Shown: positions 42,081-52,142, counted from the stretch's first letter. The stretch is DNA of 54,552 bases from Gammaproteobacteria bacterium (GCA_002731575.1 PCCE01000009.1:6749-61300), one strand, 5' to 3'. Program-made: numbers and translations. The notes: a model not told the origin generated them from the letters alone.

Positions 42081-42415
42081 CTGCCTGTGGCCCAGCTCGA
42101 ACTTTGCCTACCAGTAGACATTAGCCTCGACGCCTTTGACTCGACAATTTACGGCAAACTTGAAGGTTAATTAATGTATCTCAGCTCCAATACCCTCACG
42201 GAAAAAAAAGGAAAGACGGCTCGTCGTTTACCTATTACCGCGCTTGTGCCCGGGTGTATCCAGATGCGCAGCAAGCGAATCCTAAATTCGCGGAGTTACA
42301 GCTGCGGCCGGGTATGACGGCCACAGTAGATATCCGCACCGCTAAGCGTACGGTGTTGCAATTCATTGCTAAGCCCATTCTCAGAGCATTCTCTGGAGCC
42401 CTGAGTCAACGTTAG
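42081..42415 (+). pseudogene. Remnant of an HlyD-family type I secretion adaptor (C-terminal part)
   Basis: Only fragments of a membrane-fusion protein remain. In one frame LPVDISLDAFDSTIYGKLEG (around 42108-42167) is followed by an in-frame TAA (42168) and then LMYLSSNTLTEKKGK. After a run of eight A's (42202-42209) the sequence continues in another frame as DGSSFTYYRACARVYPD, and then PGMTATVDIRTAKRTVLQFI to a TAG at 42413. That order matches the C-terminus of HlyD/LapC-type adaptors. One nonsense codon, one frameshift at a homopolymer and no N-terminal part indicate a dead gene. No ABC partner or substrate protein is nearby. It fills most of the gap between the dehydrogenase and thioesterase genes; 41948-42080 shows nothing else. 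Confidence 0.75.
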
Positions 42416-42519
42416 CCTGCTTGAGCCAACACGAGATTGGCTCTTGGCGATTGCCAGCCGTTGGCTGGCAATTGCTGGGTGTTTCTGGAACAGTCGCGCA
42501 AGAAAAATAGGAAGCGACT

Positions 42520-42924
42520 GTGTCTGCAATTGTCCCCTCTGCCCAAGAACTTATCGACAGCGATAAATCCGTACAAGAGCATTTCTCTATCCAAGTGCAT
42601 CACGCGGCCAATGGTGAATGTCGTTTGAGCGCCAACGTGGATCGAGGCTGGCTCAATGGTGCAGGCTTTGTGCACGGCAGTGTGGCTTATGCCCTAATGG
42701 ATAGTGCCAGTGCCTATGCCTGCGCCTCAAAAGGTGTTCGCGGCCTCACGATTAATGGCGCGGTTACGTACGTAAGAGGCAGCCAGGCAGAAGCTGAATT
42801 GGTCGCTACAGCCAAGGTCCTAAACCAAAGCCGCCGAGTAATGAGTCTGGGTGCCGAGGTGACGAATGCCCAAGGTGAACTGCTCGCCCACGGTAGCTTT
42901 TTGTTCCAGTTGCGGGTCGAGTAG
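42520..42924 (+). CDS. PaaI/hotdog-fold thioesterase
   Basis: 134-residue hotdog-fold protein. GAGFVHGSVAYALMDSASAYA (about 47-67) is the catalytic helix and loop of PaaI-type thioesterases, with Asp61 near the expected catalytic acid. GLTINGAVTYVRG and the C-terminal AHGSFLFQLR are typical. It cleaves an aryl- or acyl-CoA in the cytoplasm. Start is GTG at 42520, with AGGAAG nine bases before it. It follows the HlyD remnant. Confidence 0.85.
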   Translation: MSAIVPSAQELIDSDKSVQEHFSIQVHHAANGECRLSANVDRGWLNGAGFVHGSVAYALMDSASAYACASKGVRGLTINGAVTYVRGSQAEAELVATAKVLNQSRRVMSLGAEVTNAQGELLAHGSFLFQLRVE

Positions 42925-42989
42925 CGCCTGCTGATGAGTACTGAAGCTTTAACGATCTCAGTCAAATTCGAGTTACTGTTGGTGTCACG

Positions 42990-44213
42990 ATGCAAAAGAT
43001 AAAAGTCGATATGCAAGAAAACTTGAGGTGGCGGAACCCAATTACTCTGTTGGTACTAATGTCTGTGGCCATGCCGCTGGCGTTCAACACTTGGTCGGCG
43101 CTGCTGAATAACTTTGCCGTAGAGCGCGCTGGGTTTACCGGGGTGGAAATTGGCATCCTGCAGAGTTTGCGTGAGGTGCCGGGCTTTCTTTCCTTTACCG
43201 TGATTTTTGTCCTGCTGGTTATAAAAGAGCAAACCTTTGCCGTCTTTGCGCTTGCCTTGCTGGGGCTGGGCGTGGCTTTGACGGGTTTTTTCCCATCAGA
43301 ATACGGTCTGTACTTTACGACAGTGTTAATGAGCATTGGCTTTCACTACTTTGAAGCCATCAAACAGTCCTTGAGTTTGCAGTGGCTGAGTAAGGATGAA
43401 GCCCCACAGGTGCTTGGTCGCCTGATCGCCGTCGGTTCCGTAACCTCGTTAGTCGTCTACGGCATTCTTTGGCTGCTGCTGGAAGTATTCGATGTCGGCT
43501 TCAAGTGGAACTTCGCCTTAGCAGGAGGCCTATGCTGCCTGCTGGCAGTTTGTATGTTGCTAGGTTTTCCACACTTTGCAGCGAAAACCGCCCAACATAA
43601 GACACTTATCTTGCGGCGTCGGTATTGGCTCTACTACCTCTTAACATTTCTGTCTGGTGCAAGGCGGCAAATTTTTGTGGTGTTTGCTGCCTTCCTTATG
43701 GTGGAGAAGTTTCGCTATTCGGCCTCACAGGTGACCCTCTTATTCCTCATCAATTACGCGTTTAACTGGCTGTTCGCTGAGCGTATTGGGGCTTTGATTC
43801 ACCGCATTGGCGAGCGCCGTGCGCTAACGCTGGAATACATAGGGTTGATCTTTGTTTTCACCGCCTATGGATTGGTGGAAAACGCTACCTTGGCGGCGGC
43901 TTTGTATGTGATTGACCACATGTTTTTTGCCATGGCTATCGCCATCAGTACTTATTTTCAAAAAATTGCAGACCCTAGGGATATGGCCAGTACTGCTGGA
44001 GTCTCATTTACCATCAGCCATATCGCGGCCATTGTGATACCCGCAGCGCTAGGCTTGGTGTGGATGTGGTCTCACGCCTTGGTGTTCTACATCGGCGCAG
44101 GATTCGCCGTGCTGTCATTGCTGGCCACCCAGCTCATTCCCCTTGATCCGGGTCCCGGCAACGAAACAGCGTTACCCGGCTCGGGCGATGAGCGGTTAAC
44201 AGCCCCGTCTTAG
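42990..44213 (+). CDS. MFS transporter
   Basis: 407-residue major facilitator superfamily protein with about twelve transmembrane helices and no assignable substrate. Notable are the N-terminal ITLLVLMSVAMPLAFNTWSALL and GVEIGILQSLREVPGFLSFT. It lacks the MelB-type GPH signature of the two other MFS genes, so it is a separate subfamily. It converges with the carboxylesterase gene, overlapping by four bases. An alternative start is the ATG at 43011. Confidence 0.8.
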   Translation: MQKIKVDMQENLRWRNPITLLVLMSVAMPLAFNTWSALLNNFAVERAGFTGVEIGILQSLREVPGFLSFTVIFVLLVIKEQTFAVFALALLGLGVALTGFFPSEYGLYFTTVLMSIGFHYFEAIKQSLSLQWLSKDEAPQVLGRLIAVGSVTSLVVYGILWLLLEVFDVGFKWNFALAGGLCCLLAVCMLLGFPHFAAKTAQHKTLILRRRYWLYYLLTFLSGARRQIFVVFAAFLMVEKFRYSASQVTLLFLINYAFNWLFAERIGALIHRIGERRALTLEYIGLIFVFTAYGLVENATLAAALYVIDHMFFAMAIAISTYFQKIADPRDMASTAGVSFTISHIAAIVIPAALGLVWMWSHALVFYIGAGFAVLSLLATQLIPLDPGPGNETALPGSGDERLTAPS

Positions 44214-46021
44214 AAGAACGAGACGCTCGCTGGGTCAACATCGCGACAAGTACCGTTGCCCATGGCCTCGTATTCGGCACGGTCAAAGTGCTCGCCACGG
44301 AAGATTAGTACATAGATCTCACAGCGTAAGATTTCATCGGTGAAACCGTCATCGCTGAGCAGCTCAGCCTTAATGCTGCCTACTGTGACTTCTTCATCGT
44401 CCATGAAAATTCCTTGGTCGGCAGGGCTGTCGAGGATGATGCTGCGCTTGCCATCAACGCCCCAGGCAAGCCACGGAACTTGCTTACCATCTTGGCCCCT
44501 GCCCGGGTTGCCTGTGGCAGCGAACTCGGTCCAATAGGCACTCATGCTATCGGCCAGGGCGAATTGGGCCTTATTGCCTGGATAGATGTAGTTGATACCA
44601 AGGCCGCTCTGAAAATTGTTGAACGCAAAGGCGATTTCTAGGCCATGGGCTGCACCCAGAGCCTGGCTTAGGTCAAAGCCAAGCTGGCTGGGTTCTTCGT
44701 CCCAATCAAATCGATAGGTATAGACACTAGGGTTGCCGGAGACGCTCATAGCTCGGGCCAGACTGTCGACGCCTCGCTCTTTCCAGCTAAGCGCGCCGTA
44801 TTTGACCATGCGCAAATACGCAGCTGGGTCTTTCAGCTTTGGTAAGAACCCCAAAAAGTATTCTACATACCGCGGGTCTGTGGTCATGAATAAAGCAGGC
44901 TCGTCGCGGTTGGTGCCAAGTATAACGGGCATCTGATTGTAGTTGGCGGCATCAGAAAAAATTTCCTCGGTGGGCATGTCTGGCAACACATGGCCGTCAC
45001 CGAAGTTGCCGGGCAAGTCCACCATGGCAAAGGCGTCGTCATCAAACAGCGCATAAAAGTCGTTTGGTGTCTTGCCGTACAGGTACTGACGCAAATCGGT
45101 TCGCGACATGTCCTCAGCATACTGTTCGGCTGCCTCTGCAGCGCCCACCGTGCCGTCGGCGACTAGTAGTTGCCTGACGATTTCAGCAGAGCTGTAGCGA
45201 TGCCCTCCCTCTTTTACCGAGTTGCGGGCGATGTCCAGAGGTTGGGTTTCAAAGCCACCGCTTTGCACAATAGCTCGGTGAAACAAGCCCTTGGCCAGGG
45301 GTGACGCCAACATCGCCAGCGTGTTGAAGCCGCCAGCGGACTCCCCAAATACTGTGACATTGGCTGGATCGCCGCCAAAGGCTGCAATGTTTTCGCGTAC
45401 CCATTCCAGCCCGCGTACCACATCCAGTGTGCCGTAGTTGCCCGAATCGTCCTCGGGGTTGCCAGTGCTCAGGCTCGGGTGACTGAACCAGCCAAACAGG
45501 CCCAAACGGTAGTTTATGGTGACGACAACCACGCCGTGTTTTTGCGCGAGGTTCTCGCCGGTATAGCTGCTGCCTTTGCCGATGGAATTACCACCACCGT
45601 GCAGCCAAAACATCACTGGCGCTGACTCGGCCTCTGGCGGCGCGTAAATGTTCAGGAACAAGCAGTCTTCGTCGCCCACCGTAATAGCCTCATCGGTTGG
45701 CTGGGAACTCAACAATGATGGCAGTTGGGGGCAGGCGGCTCCGGGCCTTAGGGTCTCAACAATGCCGCCTTTGCGGGGTGCCTTTGGTGGCAGCGGTGCT
45801 CGCCATCGCAGTGTTCCCTTGGGGGGTCGAGCATAGCGGACGCCTTGCCATATCCGCGCCCCCGAGGCGCCCGTATAGCCCAGCACAGTGCCTGCGGTGG
45901 TTTTACGCAGGGTGGCGCTGTCTGGCTTAGCAACGAAGGCGGCTGGCTGTGATTTGCTAAAAGTGAAATAGAGTGCTGCCACTAGCGCGATAACGACCAC
46001 CGATGTTAGTGCTGCTTTCAT
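44210..46021 (-). CDS. Type-B carboxylesterase / lipase family enzyme
   Basis: 603-residue serine esterase. An N-terminal hydrophobic segment (1-20) probably anchors or exports it. The body has FWLHGGGNSIGKG (oxyanion hole), NYRLGLFGWFSHP, the nucleophile elbow FGESAGGFNTLAML (Ser228) and an AAHGLEIAFAFN region supplying the catalytic His. Such enzymes cleave a broad range of esters, often at the cell surface. Length fits the carboxylesterase type B family. Its substrate is unknown. Confidence 0.88.
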   Translation of the reverse strand: MKAALTSVVVIALVAALYFTFSKSQPAAFVAKPDSATLRKTTAGTVLGYTGASGARIWQGVRYARPPKGTLRWRAPLPPKAPRKGGIVETLRPGAACPQLPSLLSSQPTDEAITVGDEDCLFLNIYAPPEAESAPVMFWLHGGGNSIGKGSSYTGENLAQKHGVVVVTINYRLGLFGWFSHPSLSTGNPEDDSGNYGTLDVVRGLEWVRENIAAFGGDPANVTVFGESAGGFNTLAMLASPLAKGLFHRAIVQSGGFETQPLDIARNSVKEGGHRYSSAEIVRQLLVADGTVGAAEAAEQYAEDMSRTDLRQYLYGKTPNDFYALFDDDAFAMVDLPGNFGDGHVLPDMPTEEIFSDAANYNQMPVILGTNRDEPALFMTTDPRYVEYFLGFLPKLKDPAAYLRMVKYGALSWKERGVDSLARAMSVSGNPSVYTYRFDWDEEPSQLGFDLSQALGAAHGLEIAFAFNNFQSGLGINYIYPGNKAQFALADSMSAYWTEFAATGNPGRGQDGKQVPWLAWGVDGKRSIILDSPADQGIFMDDEEVTVGSIKAELLSDDGFTDEILRCEIYVLIFRGEHFDRAEYEAMGNGTCRDVDPASVSFF

Positions 46022-46048
46022 AGTGCTCCCACAAGCAGTGCGACAGGG

Positions 46049-46444
46049 TTAGCCGTCGCTCTGTGCGGCTATAATAGTCGTTAGCAGTTCCAGGCTGCCC
46101 TTCATACCCTTGGCGATAAAAGGCTCTACCTCTACCGGCTCGACGGCTGTTTGCCAGATAAAGCGCGTGCCTTCATCGTGAGCTTCTAGCGTAATGCTCG
46201 CTAAATGCGACTGCAGCGGTGGCGTTGACTCAATTACCGAGTATTCCAAATACATTTTCGATTCATCACGCTGCGTAATGCGTTCCGCCAAGCCGCCAGC
46301 GCCGAGCATTTTAAAGCGCCGGACTTCGCCGTCGAACTCTGCGGACTCAACACCGGGTACCCAGTCGACGCGGCCGGGCTGACCAACAATGGCCCAAATG
46401 GTGGCAGGCGAGTAGGGCATGATGCGTTCGATCTTAATAGCCAT
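46049..46444 (-). CDS. SRPBCC (polyketide cyclase/START-like) family protein
   Basis: 131-residue protein of the SRPBCC superfamily, small single-domain proteins with a deep hydrophobic pocket. MAIKIERIMPYSPATIWAIV is typical, as is WVPGVESAEFDGEVRRFKM. Members bind or transform lipids, aromatic or polyketide ligands. The ATG at 46444 with GGGAG eight bases upstream is chosen over a longer frame from 46516. It lies 27 bases downstream of the carboxylesterase start side, in divergent orientation to the following amidohydrolase gene. Ligand unknown. Confidence 0.8.
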   Translation of the reverse strand: MAIKIERIMPYSPATIWAIVGQPGRVDWVPGVESAEFDGEVRRFKMLGAGGLAERITQRDESKMYLEYSVIESTPPLQSHLASITLEAHDEGTRFIWQTAVEPVEVEPFIAKGMKGSLELLTTIIAAQSDG

Positions 46445-46603
46445 ATAGGTGCTCCCGAGCTGAGGCGATAGGCAACTGAACTTTTTCGACCGCAAACCAT
46501 AGCGCAGTCCTACCACTGTTGCGATCTATTCAAAGCGTGACGCCGTTCTATCCCTAAGCCTTCTGTGGTAGAAGATGTCTGCAGGGAAAAGAGAGGGTTT
46601 TAG

Positions 46604-48319
46604 ATGGCTCAGCATGATTTAGTAGTGCGCTCGGGATCGGTAATAGACGGTACAGGTCAACCGGCGTTTACCGCCGATGTTGCGATAAACGATGGCCAGA
46701 TTACCGAGATCGGTCATATCAGTGGCAAAGGGCGGCGCGAAGTCGACGCGGACGGTGCCTTGGTCACTCCGGGCTTTGTTGACATTCACACCCACTACGA
46801 CGGTCAGGCCACTTGGTCGAATCGCATGTCGCCCTCGAGTCACCACGGTGTTACTACCGTGGTTATGGGTAATTGCGGCGTGGGCTTTGCGCCAGTGCGT
46901 CCCACAGACCATGACCTGTTGATTGAATTGATGGAGGGCGTCGAAGACATTCCAGGCGTCGCCTTAGCCGAAGGCCTGAGCTGGGAGTGGGAGTCTTTTC
47001 CAGACTATTTAGAGTATTTGTCGAAACGTCAGTTTGATATGGATGTTGGCGCGCAACTGCCGCATGCGGCGCTGCGTGTCTATGTTATGGGCCAGCGCGG
47101 CGCAGACCGGGAACCAGCCACGGCCGCCGACGTTGTGGAAATGCGTCGTCTTACCGAGCAGGCCATGCGTGCTGGTGCGCTAGGCTTCACCAGTTCACGC
47201 ACCCTCAATCACCGCAGTGTCAGAGGGGAGCCGACGCCAACCCTGCAGGCCGAATACGATGAACTGGTCGGTATGGCCAGCGCGCTGCAGGCTGTCGGCC
47301 GCGGCGTAATGGAAATGATCTCAGACTTCGACGATCTGGATGCCGAATTCGACTTGCTCAAGTCCATGGTTCGCTCGGCTGGGCGTCCCATGTCTATTTC
47401 ACTGGCTCAGGGTATTGGCGACCACGGCTGGCGCAAGGTCTTGAATAAAATTGAAGGCGCCAGCAACTCAGGCTTGGCCATGCGTGGTCAGGTAGCTCCT
47501 CGCCCCATTGGTATATTGTTAGGACTGACCGCAACGTTGGCGCCATTTACGACCCGACCATCTTTTAGCGAAGTAGCAGGCCTACCCTTGGCTGAGCGTG
47601 CGGTAGCGCTGGCAGACCCCGCACGCAAAGCCCGTATCCTTGCGGAGCAGACGGGACCCGGTTTTATGCGTCTGTTTCGGCTCATGGACGAGGGCCGGAA
47701 AATTTGGCTGATGACGGATCCGCCAAATTATGAGCCTGACCCGGCAGACTCGCTGAACGCCCAAGCGTTGCGGCGCGGTGTTGACCCTTGGTCTTACATT
47801 TATGATGCGCTGCTGCAGAGCGATGGCAAGGCGCTGCTTTACACGCCGTTTGCCAATTACGCGGAAAATAACCTCGATTGCTGCCGCGACATGATTTTGC
47901 ACAAGGACACAGTGATGGGCTTAGGCGATGGTGGTGCGCATGTCGGCACCATTTGCGACGCGAGTTTTATCACCTCTTTGCTAACCCACTGGGGGCGTGA
48001 CCGCAGCCGTGGCGAAGGCATAGATTTGCCTACCTTAGTGAAATGCCAGACCCAAGATACAGCTCGGGCAGTAGACCTGACGGACCGAGGCACGCTTCAG
48101 CCGGGTATGCGCGCGGATCTGAACATCATCGACTTCGACAACCTCAATGTTCGCCTGCCGGAAATGGTCAATGATTTGCCCGCAGGAGGTGCGCGCTTAC
48201 AGCAACGTGCCGACGGCTACGCTATGACAATTGTGCACGGTGAACCTACCTACGTTGATGGTGATGCCACCGACGCTCTGCCCGGTCGCTTGGTGCGCAA
48301 GACTCAGGCTGAGGGGTAG
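46604..48319 (+). CDS. Amidohydrolase family, N-acyl-D-amino-acid deacylase-like
   Basis: 571-residue TIM-barrel metal hydrolase. [12 protein letters not shown] (H62, H64) binds metal, GNCGVGFAP provides the Cys typical of the D-aminoacylase branch, and [10 protein letters not shown] the catalytic Asp. The C-terminal [19 protein letters not shown] is the small beta-sandwich domain of cytosolic amidohydrolases. It probably hydrolyses an amide, lactam or lactone. A GAGAGGG site precedes the ATG. CaiB follows after 33 bases and a GPH transporter overlaps CaiB: one operon of hydrolase, CoA-transferase and transporter, suggesting import and CoA activation of a released acid. Confidence 0.87.
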   Translation: MAQHDLVVRSGSVIDGTGQPAFTADVAINDGQITEIGHISGKGRREVDADGALVTPGFVDIHTHYDGQATWSNRMSPSSHHGVTTVVMGNCGVGFAPVRPTDHDLLIELMEGVEDIPGVALAEGLSWEWESFPDYLEYLSKRQFDMDVGAQLPHAALRVYVMGQRGADREPATAADVVEMRRLTEQAMRAGALGFTSSRTLNHRSVRGEPTPTLQAEYDELVGMASALQAVGRGVMEMISDFDDLDAEFDLLKSMVRSAGRPMSISLAQGIGDHGWRKVLNKIEGASNSGLAMRGQVAPRPIGILLGLTATLAPFTTRPSFSEVAGLPLAERAVALADPARKARILAEQTGPGFMRLFRLMDEGRKIWLMTDPPNYEPDPADSLNAQALRRGVDPWSYIYDALLQSDGKALLYTPFANYAENNLDCCRDMILHKDTVMGLGDGGAHVGTICDASFITSLLTHWGRDRSRGEGIDLPTLVKCQTQDTARAVDLTDRGTLQPGMRADLNIIDFDNLNVRLPEMVNDLPAGGARLQQRADGYAMTIVHGEPTYVDGDATDALPGRLVRKTQAEG

Positions 48320-48352
48320 TCGGCAGCATCTGTTGCCGGTGCAGGAGTTACC

Positions 48353-49543
48353 TTGAAGGGACCGCTAGAACATATTCGTGTGCTGGACCTTACCATTGCC
48401 CGTGCCGGGCCAATGGCGGTGCGTCTGCTGGCGGATTGGGGCGCCGATGTGATCAAAATCGAGCCGCCGCCGCGCAAAGACGCGCAGGGCAACTCGGTCA
48501 CAGGGGGGCGACGTGGTCCTGATGAGCAAAATTTGCATCGCAACAAGCGTTCCTTGGCCATTGATTTAAAACATGCGGACGGCAAGGCCCTATTTCACCG
48601 CCTTGCCAAGGAAGCCGATGTGGTAGTGGAAAATTTTCGCAGCGCGGTAAAATACCGCTTGGGCGTTGATTACGAGACATTGAAGGAGATTAATCCCGGC
48701 TTGGTCTACGCCAGTATTTCAGGGTTCGGCCAAGACGGACCGGATAGCCAGCGTCCTGGGGTGGATCAGATCATTCAGGGCATGAGCGGCTTGATGTCAA
48801 TTACTGGCGAGTCAGAACATGGTCCCATGCGGGCGGGGATCGCCATCTCAGATACCTCTGCGGGCATGTTCTTGGGGCAGGGTATATTGCTTGCGCTACT
48901 GCACCGTGAGCGCACTGGGCAGGGCCAGTGGGTCCATACTTCACTCCTCGAAGCCATGCTGTCTAAACTAGATTTCCAAGGCGCTCGCTACACGATGAGC
49001 GGCGAGGAGCCGGCTCAACAGGGTAACGATCACCCTACCCAAGTACCCATGGGTATGTTTCAGGCTAAGGACGGCCATGTGAACATCGCTGCCTTTGGTG
49101 GCCAAATGTGGCAGCGATTTTGCGATGCGCTCAATGCAGTCAACCTGTTGCAGCATCCGGATTATCAAGGTGTCGGCAGCCGCACCCGACAGCGCGCGCA
49201 AATCAAAGCCGACATGAACGCGGTGACATCGGCGTTTACTGTGAGCGAACTGGTGCAGCGCCTGAACGACGCTGGCGTGCCATGTGGACCGATCAATACC
49301 ATCCCCCAAGCCTTCGAAAATCCGCAGGTACAGCATCTTCGTATGGCAGTTCCAGCACCACACCACGACATGGGCGAACTGCATCTTGTGCGCAGTCCGA
49401 TTAACTTATCCGCCTACCCACACCCAACGAGCTTGACGCGAGCCGCCCCGGATCCCGGTGCAGATGGTGCGGCCGTGCTCGGTGGCTTTGGCATAACTGC
49501 CGGGGAGATTGCGGCGCTGCAAACTGCAGGGGTGATCGACTGA
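48353..49543 (+). CDS. CaiB/BaiF CoA-transferase family protein
   Basis: 396-residue class III CoA-transferase. RVLDLTIARAGPMAVRLLADWGADVIKIEPP is the family N-terminus (split here as RVLDLTIARAGPMAV then RLLADWGADVIKIE). GFGQDGPDSQRPGVDQIIQG carries the catalytic Asp, which forms an acyl-aspartate intermediate. It moves CoA between carboxylic acids in the cytoplasm. The start is TTG at 48353 with GGAG six bases upstream. The stop shares one base with the following GPH transporter start (TGATG). Middle gene of the operon at 46.6-50.9 kb. Confidence 0.9.
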   Translation: MKGPLEHIRVLDLTIARAGPMAVRLLADWGADVIKIEPPPRKDAQGNSVTGGRRGPDEQNLHRNKRSLAIDLKHADGKALFHRLAKEADVVVENFRSAVKYRLGVDYETLKEINPGLVYASISGFGQDGPDSQRPGVDQIIQGMSGLMSITGESEHGPMRAGIAISDTSAGMFLGQGILLALLHRERTGQGQWVHTSLLEAMLSKLDFQGARYTMSGEEPAQQGNDHPTQVPMGMFQAKDGHVNIAAFGGQMWQRFCDALNAVNLLQHPDYQGVGSRTRQRAQIKADMNAVTSAFTVSELVQRLNDAGVPCGPINTIPQAFENPQVQHLRMAVPAPHHDMGELHLVRSPINLSAYPHPTSLTRAAPDPGADGAAVLGGFGITAGEIAALQTAGVID

Positions 49544-50889
49544 TGAACTGGAAACAGAGCTTGGGTTATGCGGTTGGCGATCTTGGAATCAACCTTTACT
49601 TCATCTCGGCCATGACCTTTCTGCTGTACTTTTATACCGATGTACTCGGCATTAGCGCTGCCGCTGCTGCCGGGGTACTGCTGGTTGCACGGGTGGTGGA
49701 TGCTGTAACAGACCCGCTTATGGGCGCTATCGCAGAGCGCACAAGCACCCGCTGGGGTCGTCTGCGTCCCTACCTGCTGCTGGGTGCTATCCCCCTTGGG
49801 GTAATTACGGTGCTGACTTTTACCGTGCCCGACCTAGATGAAAGTGGCCGGGTGATTTGGGCGTATGCCACCTATGTTGGCTTTGGCATTCTTTATACGG
49901 TGGTGACCATCCCGTATTCAGCCATGACAGCCTCGCTAACCGATGATTATCAGGAACGCACCAAGCTATCGACTTGGCGCATGGGCTGCGCTTTTTTGGG
50001 CGCTGCAGCAGTGACAGTTGGCCTGCCAACCATGCTGCCGTTTTTTGCTAGCCCGGCGGATGGCTATCAGGCCGTGATGGGTCTGTTTGCGTTGATAGCG
50101 ACCCTGCTGTTGGCGGTGAGCTTTTTTTCTACTGAGGAAGTAGTGACCCCGCCACCGCAACAAAGTCTAAGCTGGCGCGACAGCCTCACCGCAGTGTTCA
50201 AAAACCCGCCGTTGATGATCGTCATCGGCCTGTTCACTCTGGGCATGCTCAGCTTTACCGTGCGCCAAACCGTCACAATGTATTACTTCACCTATAACGT
50301 AGGTCGTCCGGATTTAGTCGGGCTGTTCTTTGGCTTGGGCCTTATCGTCATGTTCATTGGTCTGCCCTTTGTGCCCATGCTCGCAGCGCGTTTCGGCAAG
50401 GCGGGCACAATTCAGCTCGGCTCTTTGTTTAGCATTGTTGCCTCTATCGGTTTTTATCTGACCCCTGCGAGCGAAGTCACATGGATTATGTTCTGGGGCT
50501 GTCTGGTCGCCTTTGGCGGCGCGCCTGTGGCGGTACTGGGTTGGGCGATGATTCCCGACACAGTAGAATACGCTCAGTGGAAACACGGCAAGCGCGCCGA
50601 TGGAGCGGTTTACGCCTCGGCCAGTTTTTTCCAAAAACTCGGCAAGGCCGTAGGTGGGGCGGGCGTCGCATTAGCGTTAAGCGCAGTAGGCTATGTTGCC
50701 AATCAGGATCAAACGCCCCAGACCTTGGAGGCGCTTAAGCAGATGCTTACCTTTGTGCCCATCGTGCTGATGACTATTGCCATGGTGCTCGCCCGGTTTT
50801 ACACCCTAGACAGCGCGCTGCATGAGCGCATTCGCGGTGAGTTGCAGGCCCGGACAGACCACGACGAGCACCTAGTCAGCCAGGCGTGA
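49543..50889 (+). CDS. GPH family MFS transporter
   Basis: 448-residue twelve-helix transporter of the glycoside-pentoside-hexuronide group. GVLLVARVVDAVTDPLMGAI then AERTSTRWGRLRPYLL is the signature region near residue 45-80. It is the last gene of the amidohydrolase-CaiB operon, so it probably imports the operon's substrate. It ends inside the convergent hydrolase gene by 18 bases. It is not a close copy of the GPH gene at 37.5-39.0 kb. Confidence 0.87.
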   Translation: MNWKQSLGYAVGDLGINLYFISAMTFLLYFYTDVLGISAAAAAGVLLVARVVDAVTDPLMGAIAERTSTRWGRLRPYLLLGAIPLGVITVLTFTVPDLDESGRVIWAYATYVGFGILYTVVTIPYSAMTASLTDDYQERTKLSTWRMGCAFLGAAAVTVGLPTMLPFFASPADGYQAVMGLFALIATLLLAVSFFSTEEVVTPPPQQSLSWRDSLTAVFKNPPLMIVIGLFTLGMLSFTVRQTVTMYYFTYNVGRPDLVGLFFGLGLIVMFIGLPFVPMLAARFGKAGTIQLGSLFSIVASIGFYLTPASEVTWIMFWGCLVAFGGAPVAVLGWAMIPDTVEYAQWKHGKRADGAVYASASFFQKLGKAVGGAGVALALSAVGYVANQDQTPQTLEALKQMLTFVPIVLMTIAMVLARFYTLDSALHERIRGELQARTDHDEHLVSQA

Positions 50890-51732
50890 CCACTCGAGCA
50901 ACAGCAGTTTCATTGCCGCGGCAACAGCAATGGGCTGATCGAACATCAGATGGTGGTAGGTACCGGGTACGGTAATCATTGGTAGCTTGCCGCCGCTGGT
51001 GGCCAGCATATGCGCGCCAAAGAGTGCGCCCTCATCTTCGCTTTTCTCACCGAGCATTAGTGCGGTTTTGCAGGGCAGGGCTATCAGTTTGTCGTGCTGA
51101 TCCGTGCCCATCTCGAGATAATCAAACAAACCCGGGTCAAACTTCCAAGTCCAGCCCTCGGCGACCTCTTTTAGACCGTAGGTGCCCAAGTGTTTGAGCA
51201 CCTCGGGGTGCACTCCGGGTTGCTCGGGAATAAAGCGGAAGCGCCCAAGCGCCGTGTCGAAGTCATCATAAACCCGCAGCTTGCGCCCGGGTTCTACGCC
51301 CTCACGCTCGACCCTCAGGCCCCATTCCATGGATTCTGCAGGCGGCGCCACGGTGAAGTCCATAAACAAGATGCCGCCCAGCTGCGGACCAAAATAATGC
51401 CCGGTCTCCAAGGCCACGAAACCACCAAAACTGTGGCCGACGACAATGGGTTTGTCGCCCAACTCAGCAGCCTGACAAACCGCCCAAACCTCGTCGGCGA
51501 AGTTTTTGCCGCTGTAGCGTTGGCGCCAGCCGCTGTTACCGTTGCCGGAAAGGTCTATGGCAGCGAGGCGGAACCGATCGGCCAAAAATGGCGCGGTAAA
51601 GCGCCACCACTCGAGGTGGGCGTTACTGCCGTGAATGAGCACAATGCCCGGCAGACCGATATCGCCCCATGTCTCGTAGGCTATGTCGATGCCGTCCACC
51701 GATACGCTGGCTGAAGCCGAGGGGTGTTCCAT
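50872..51732 (-). CDS. Alpha/beta hydrolase
   Basis: 286-residue alpha/beta-hydrolase-fold enzyme. IHGSNAHLEWWRF (oxyanion region), AIDLSGNGNSGW, the nucleophile elbow GHSFGGFVALE and GTYHHLMFDQP with the catalytic His are present. The ATG at 51732 (MEHPSASASVSVDG) is preferred; an in-frame start at 51849 would add 39 residues with no obvious role. It overlaps the end of the convergent GPH gene by 18 bases. Substrate unknown. Confidence 0.83.
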   Translation of the reverse strand: MEHPSASASVSVDGIDIAYETWGDIGLPGIVLIHGSNAHLEWWRFTAPFLADRFRLAAIDLSGNGNSGWRQRYSGKNFADEVWAVCQAAELGDKPIVVGHSFGGFVALETGHYFGPQLGGILFMDFTVAPPAESMEWGLRVEREGVEPGRKLRVYDDFDTALGRFRFIPEQPGVHPEVLKHLGTYGLKEVAEGWTWKFDPGLFDYLEMGTDQHDKLIALPCKTALMLGEKSEDEGALFGAHMLATSGGKLPMITVPGTYHHLMFDQPIAVAAAMKLLLLEWSRLAD

Positions 51733-51871
51733 GGCCGTGGTGTACCAAAAGGGTAAATCAGACACGCTTTGACTCCGGCAAAAGCGCCATACCCTACACG
51801 GGGGGGTGATCATTTTCACGCTTGCAGAAATGTTAGATACATCTGCCAAGGACTTTGATTAGACTTGCCCC

Positions 51872-52069
51872 ATGCATTTAAGTACCGACACACAACTCAT
51901 CGACTGCCCCTACTGCGGCGAAAGCTATGAGTTGGTCATAGACACCAGCGTCAGCGAGCAAAGCTACATTGAGGACTGCTATGTTTGCTGCGCGCCGATT
52001 CAGTTCACGGTCACGGTAACCGGTACAGGGGAGTTTTTTGTGCTGGCGCAGCACGAAAACGACTGTTGA
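51872..52069 (+). CDS. CPXCG motif-containing cysteine-rich protein
   Basis: 65-residue small protein with CPYCG (C12, C15) and CYVCC (C37, C40, C41), forming a likely zinc ribbon. It matches the CPXCG family of conserved short proteobacterial proteins of unknown function. No membrane segment. No clear ribosome-binding site precedes the ATG. It lies divergent from the hydrolase and upstream of an LLM gene. Confidence 0.83.
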   Translation: MHLSTDTQLIDCPYCGESYELVIDTSVSEQSYIEDCYVCCAPIQFTVTVTGTGEFFVLAQHENDC

Positions 52070-52142
52070 TAGGTAGCCTTATTTGGTCGCATATGGGCTC
52101 ATGGTCACGAGGCACTGCAACCGCAAAGGGGAGGTATGAAGT

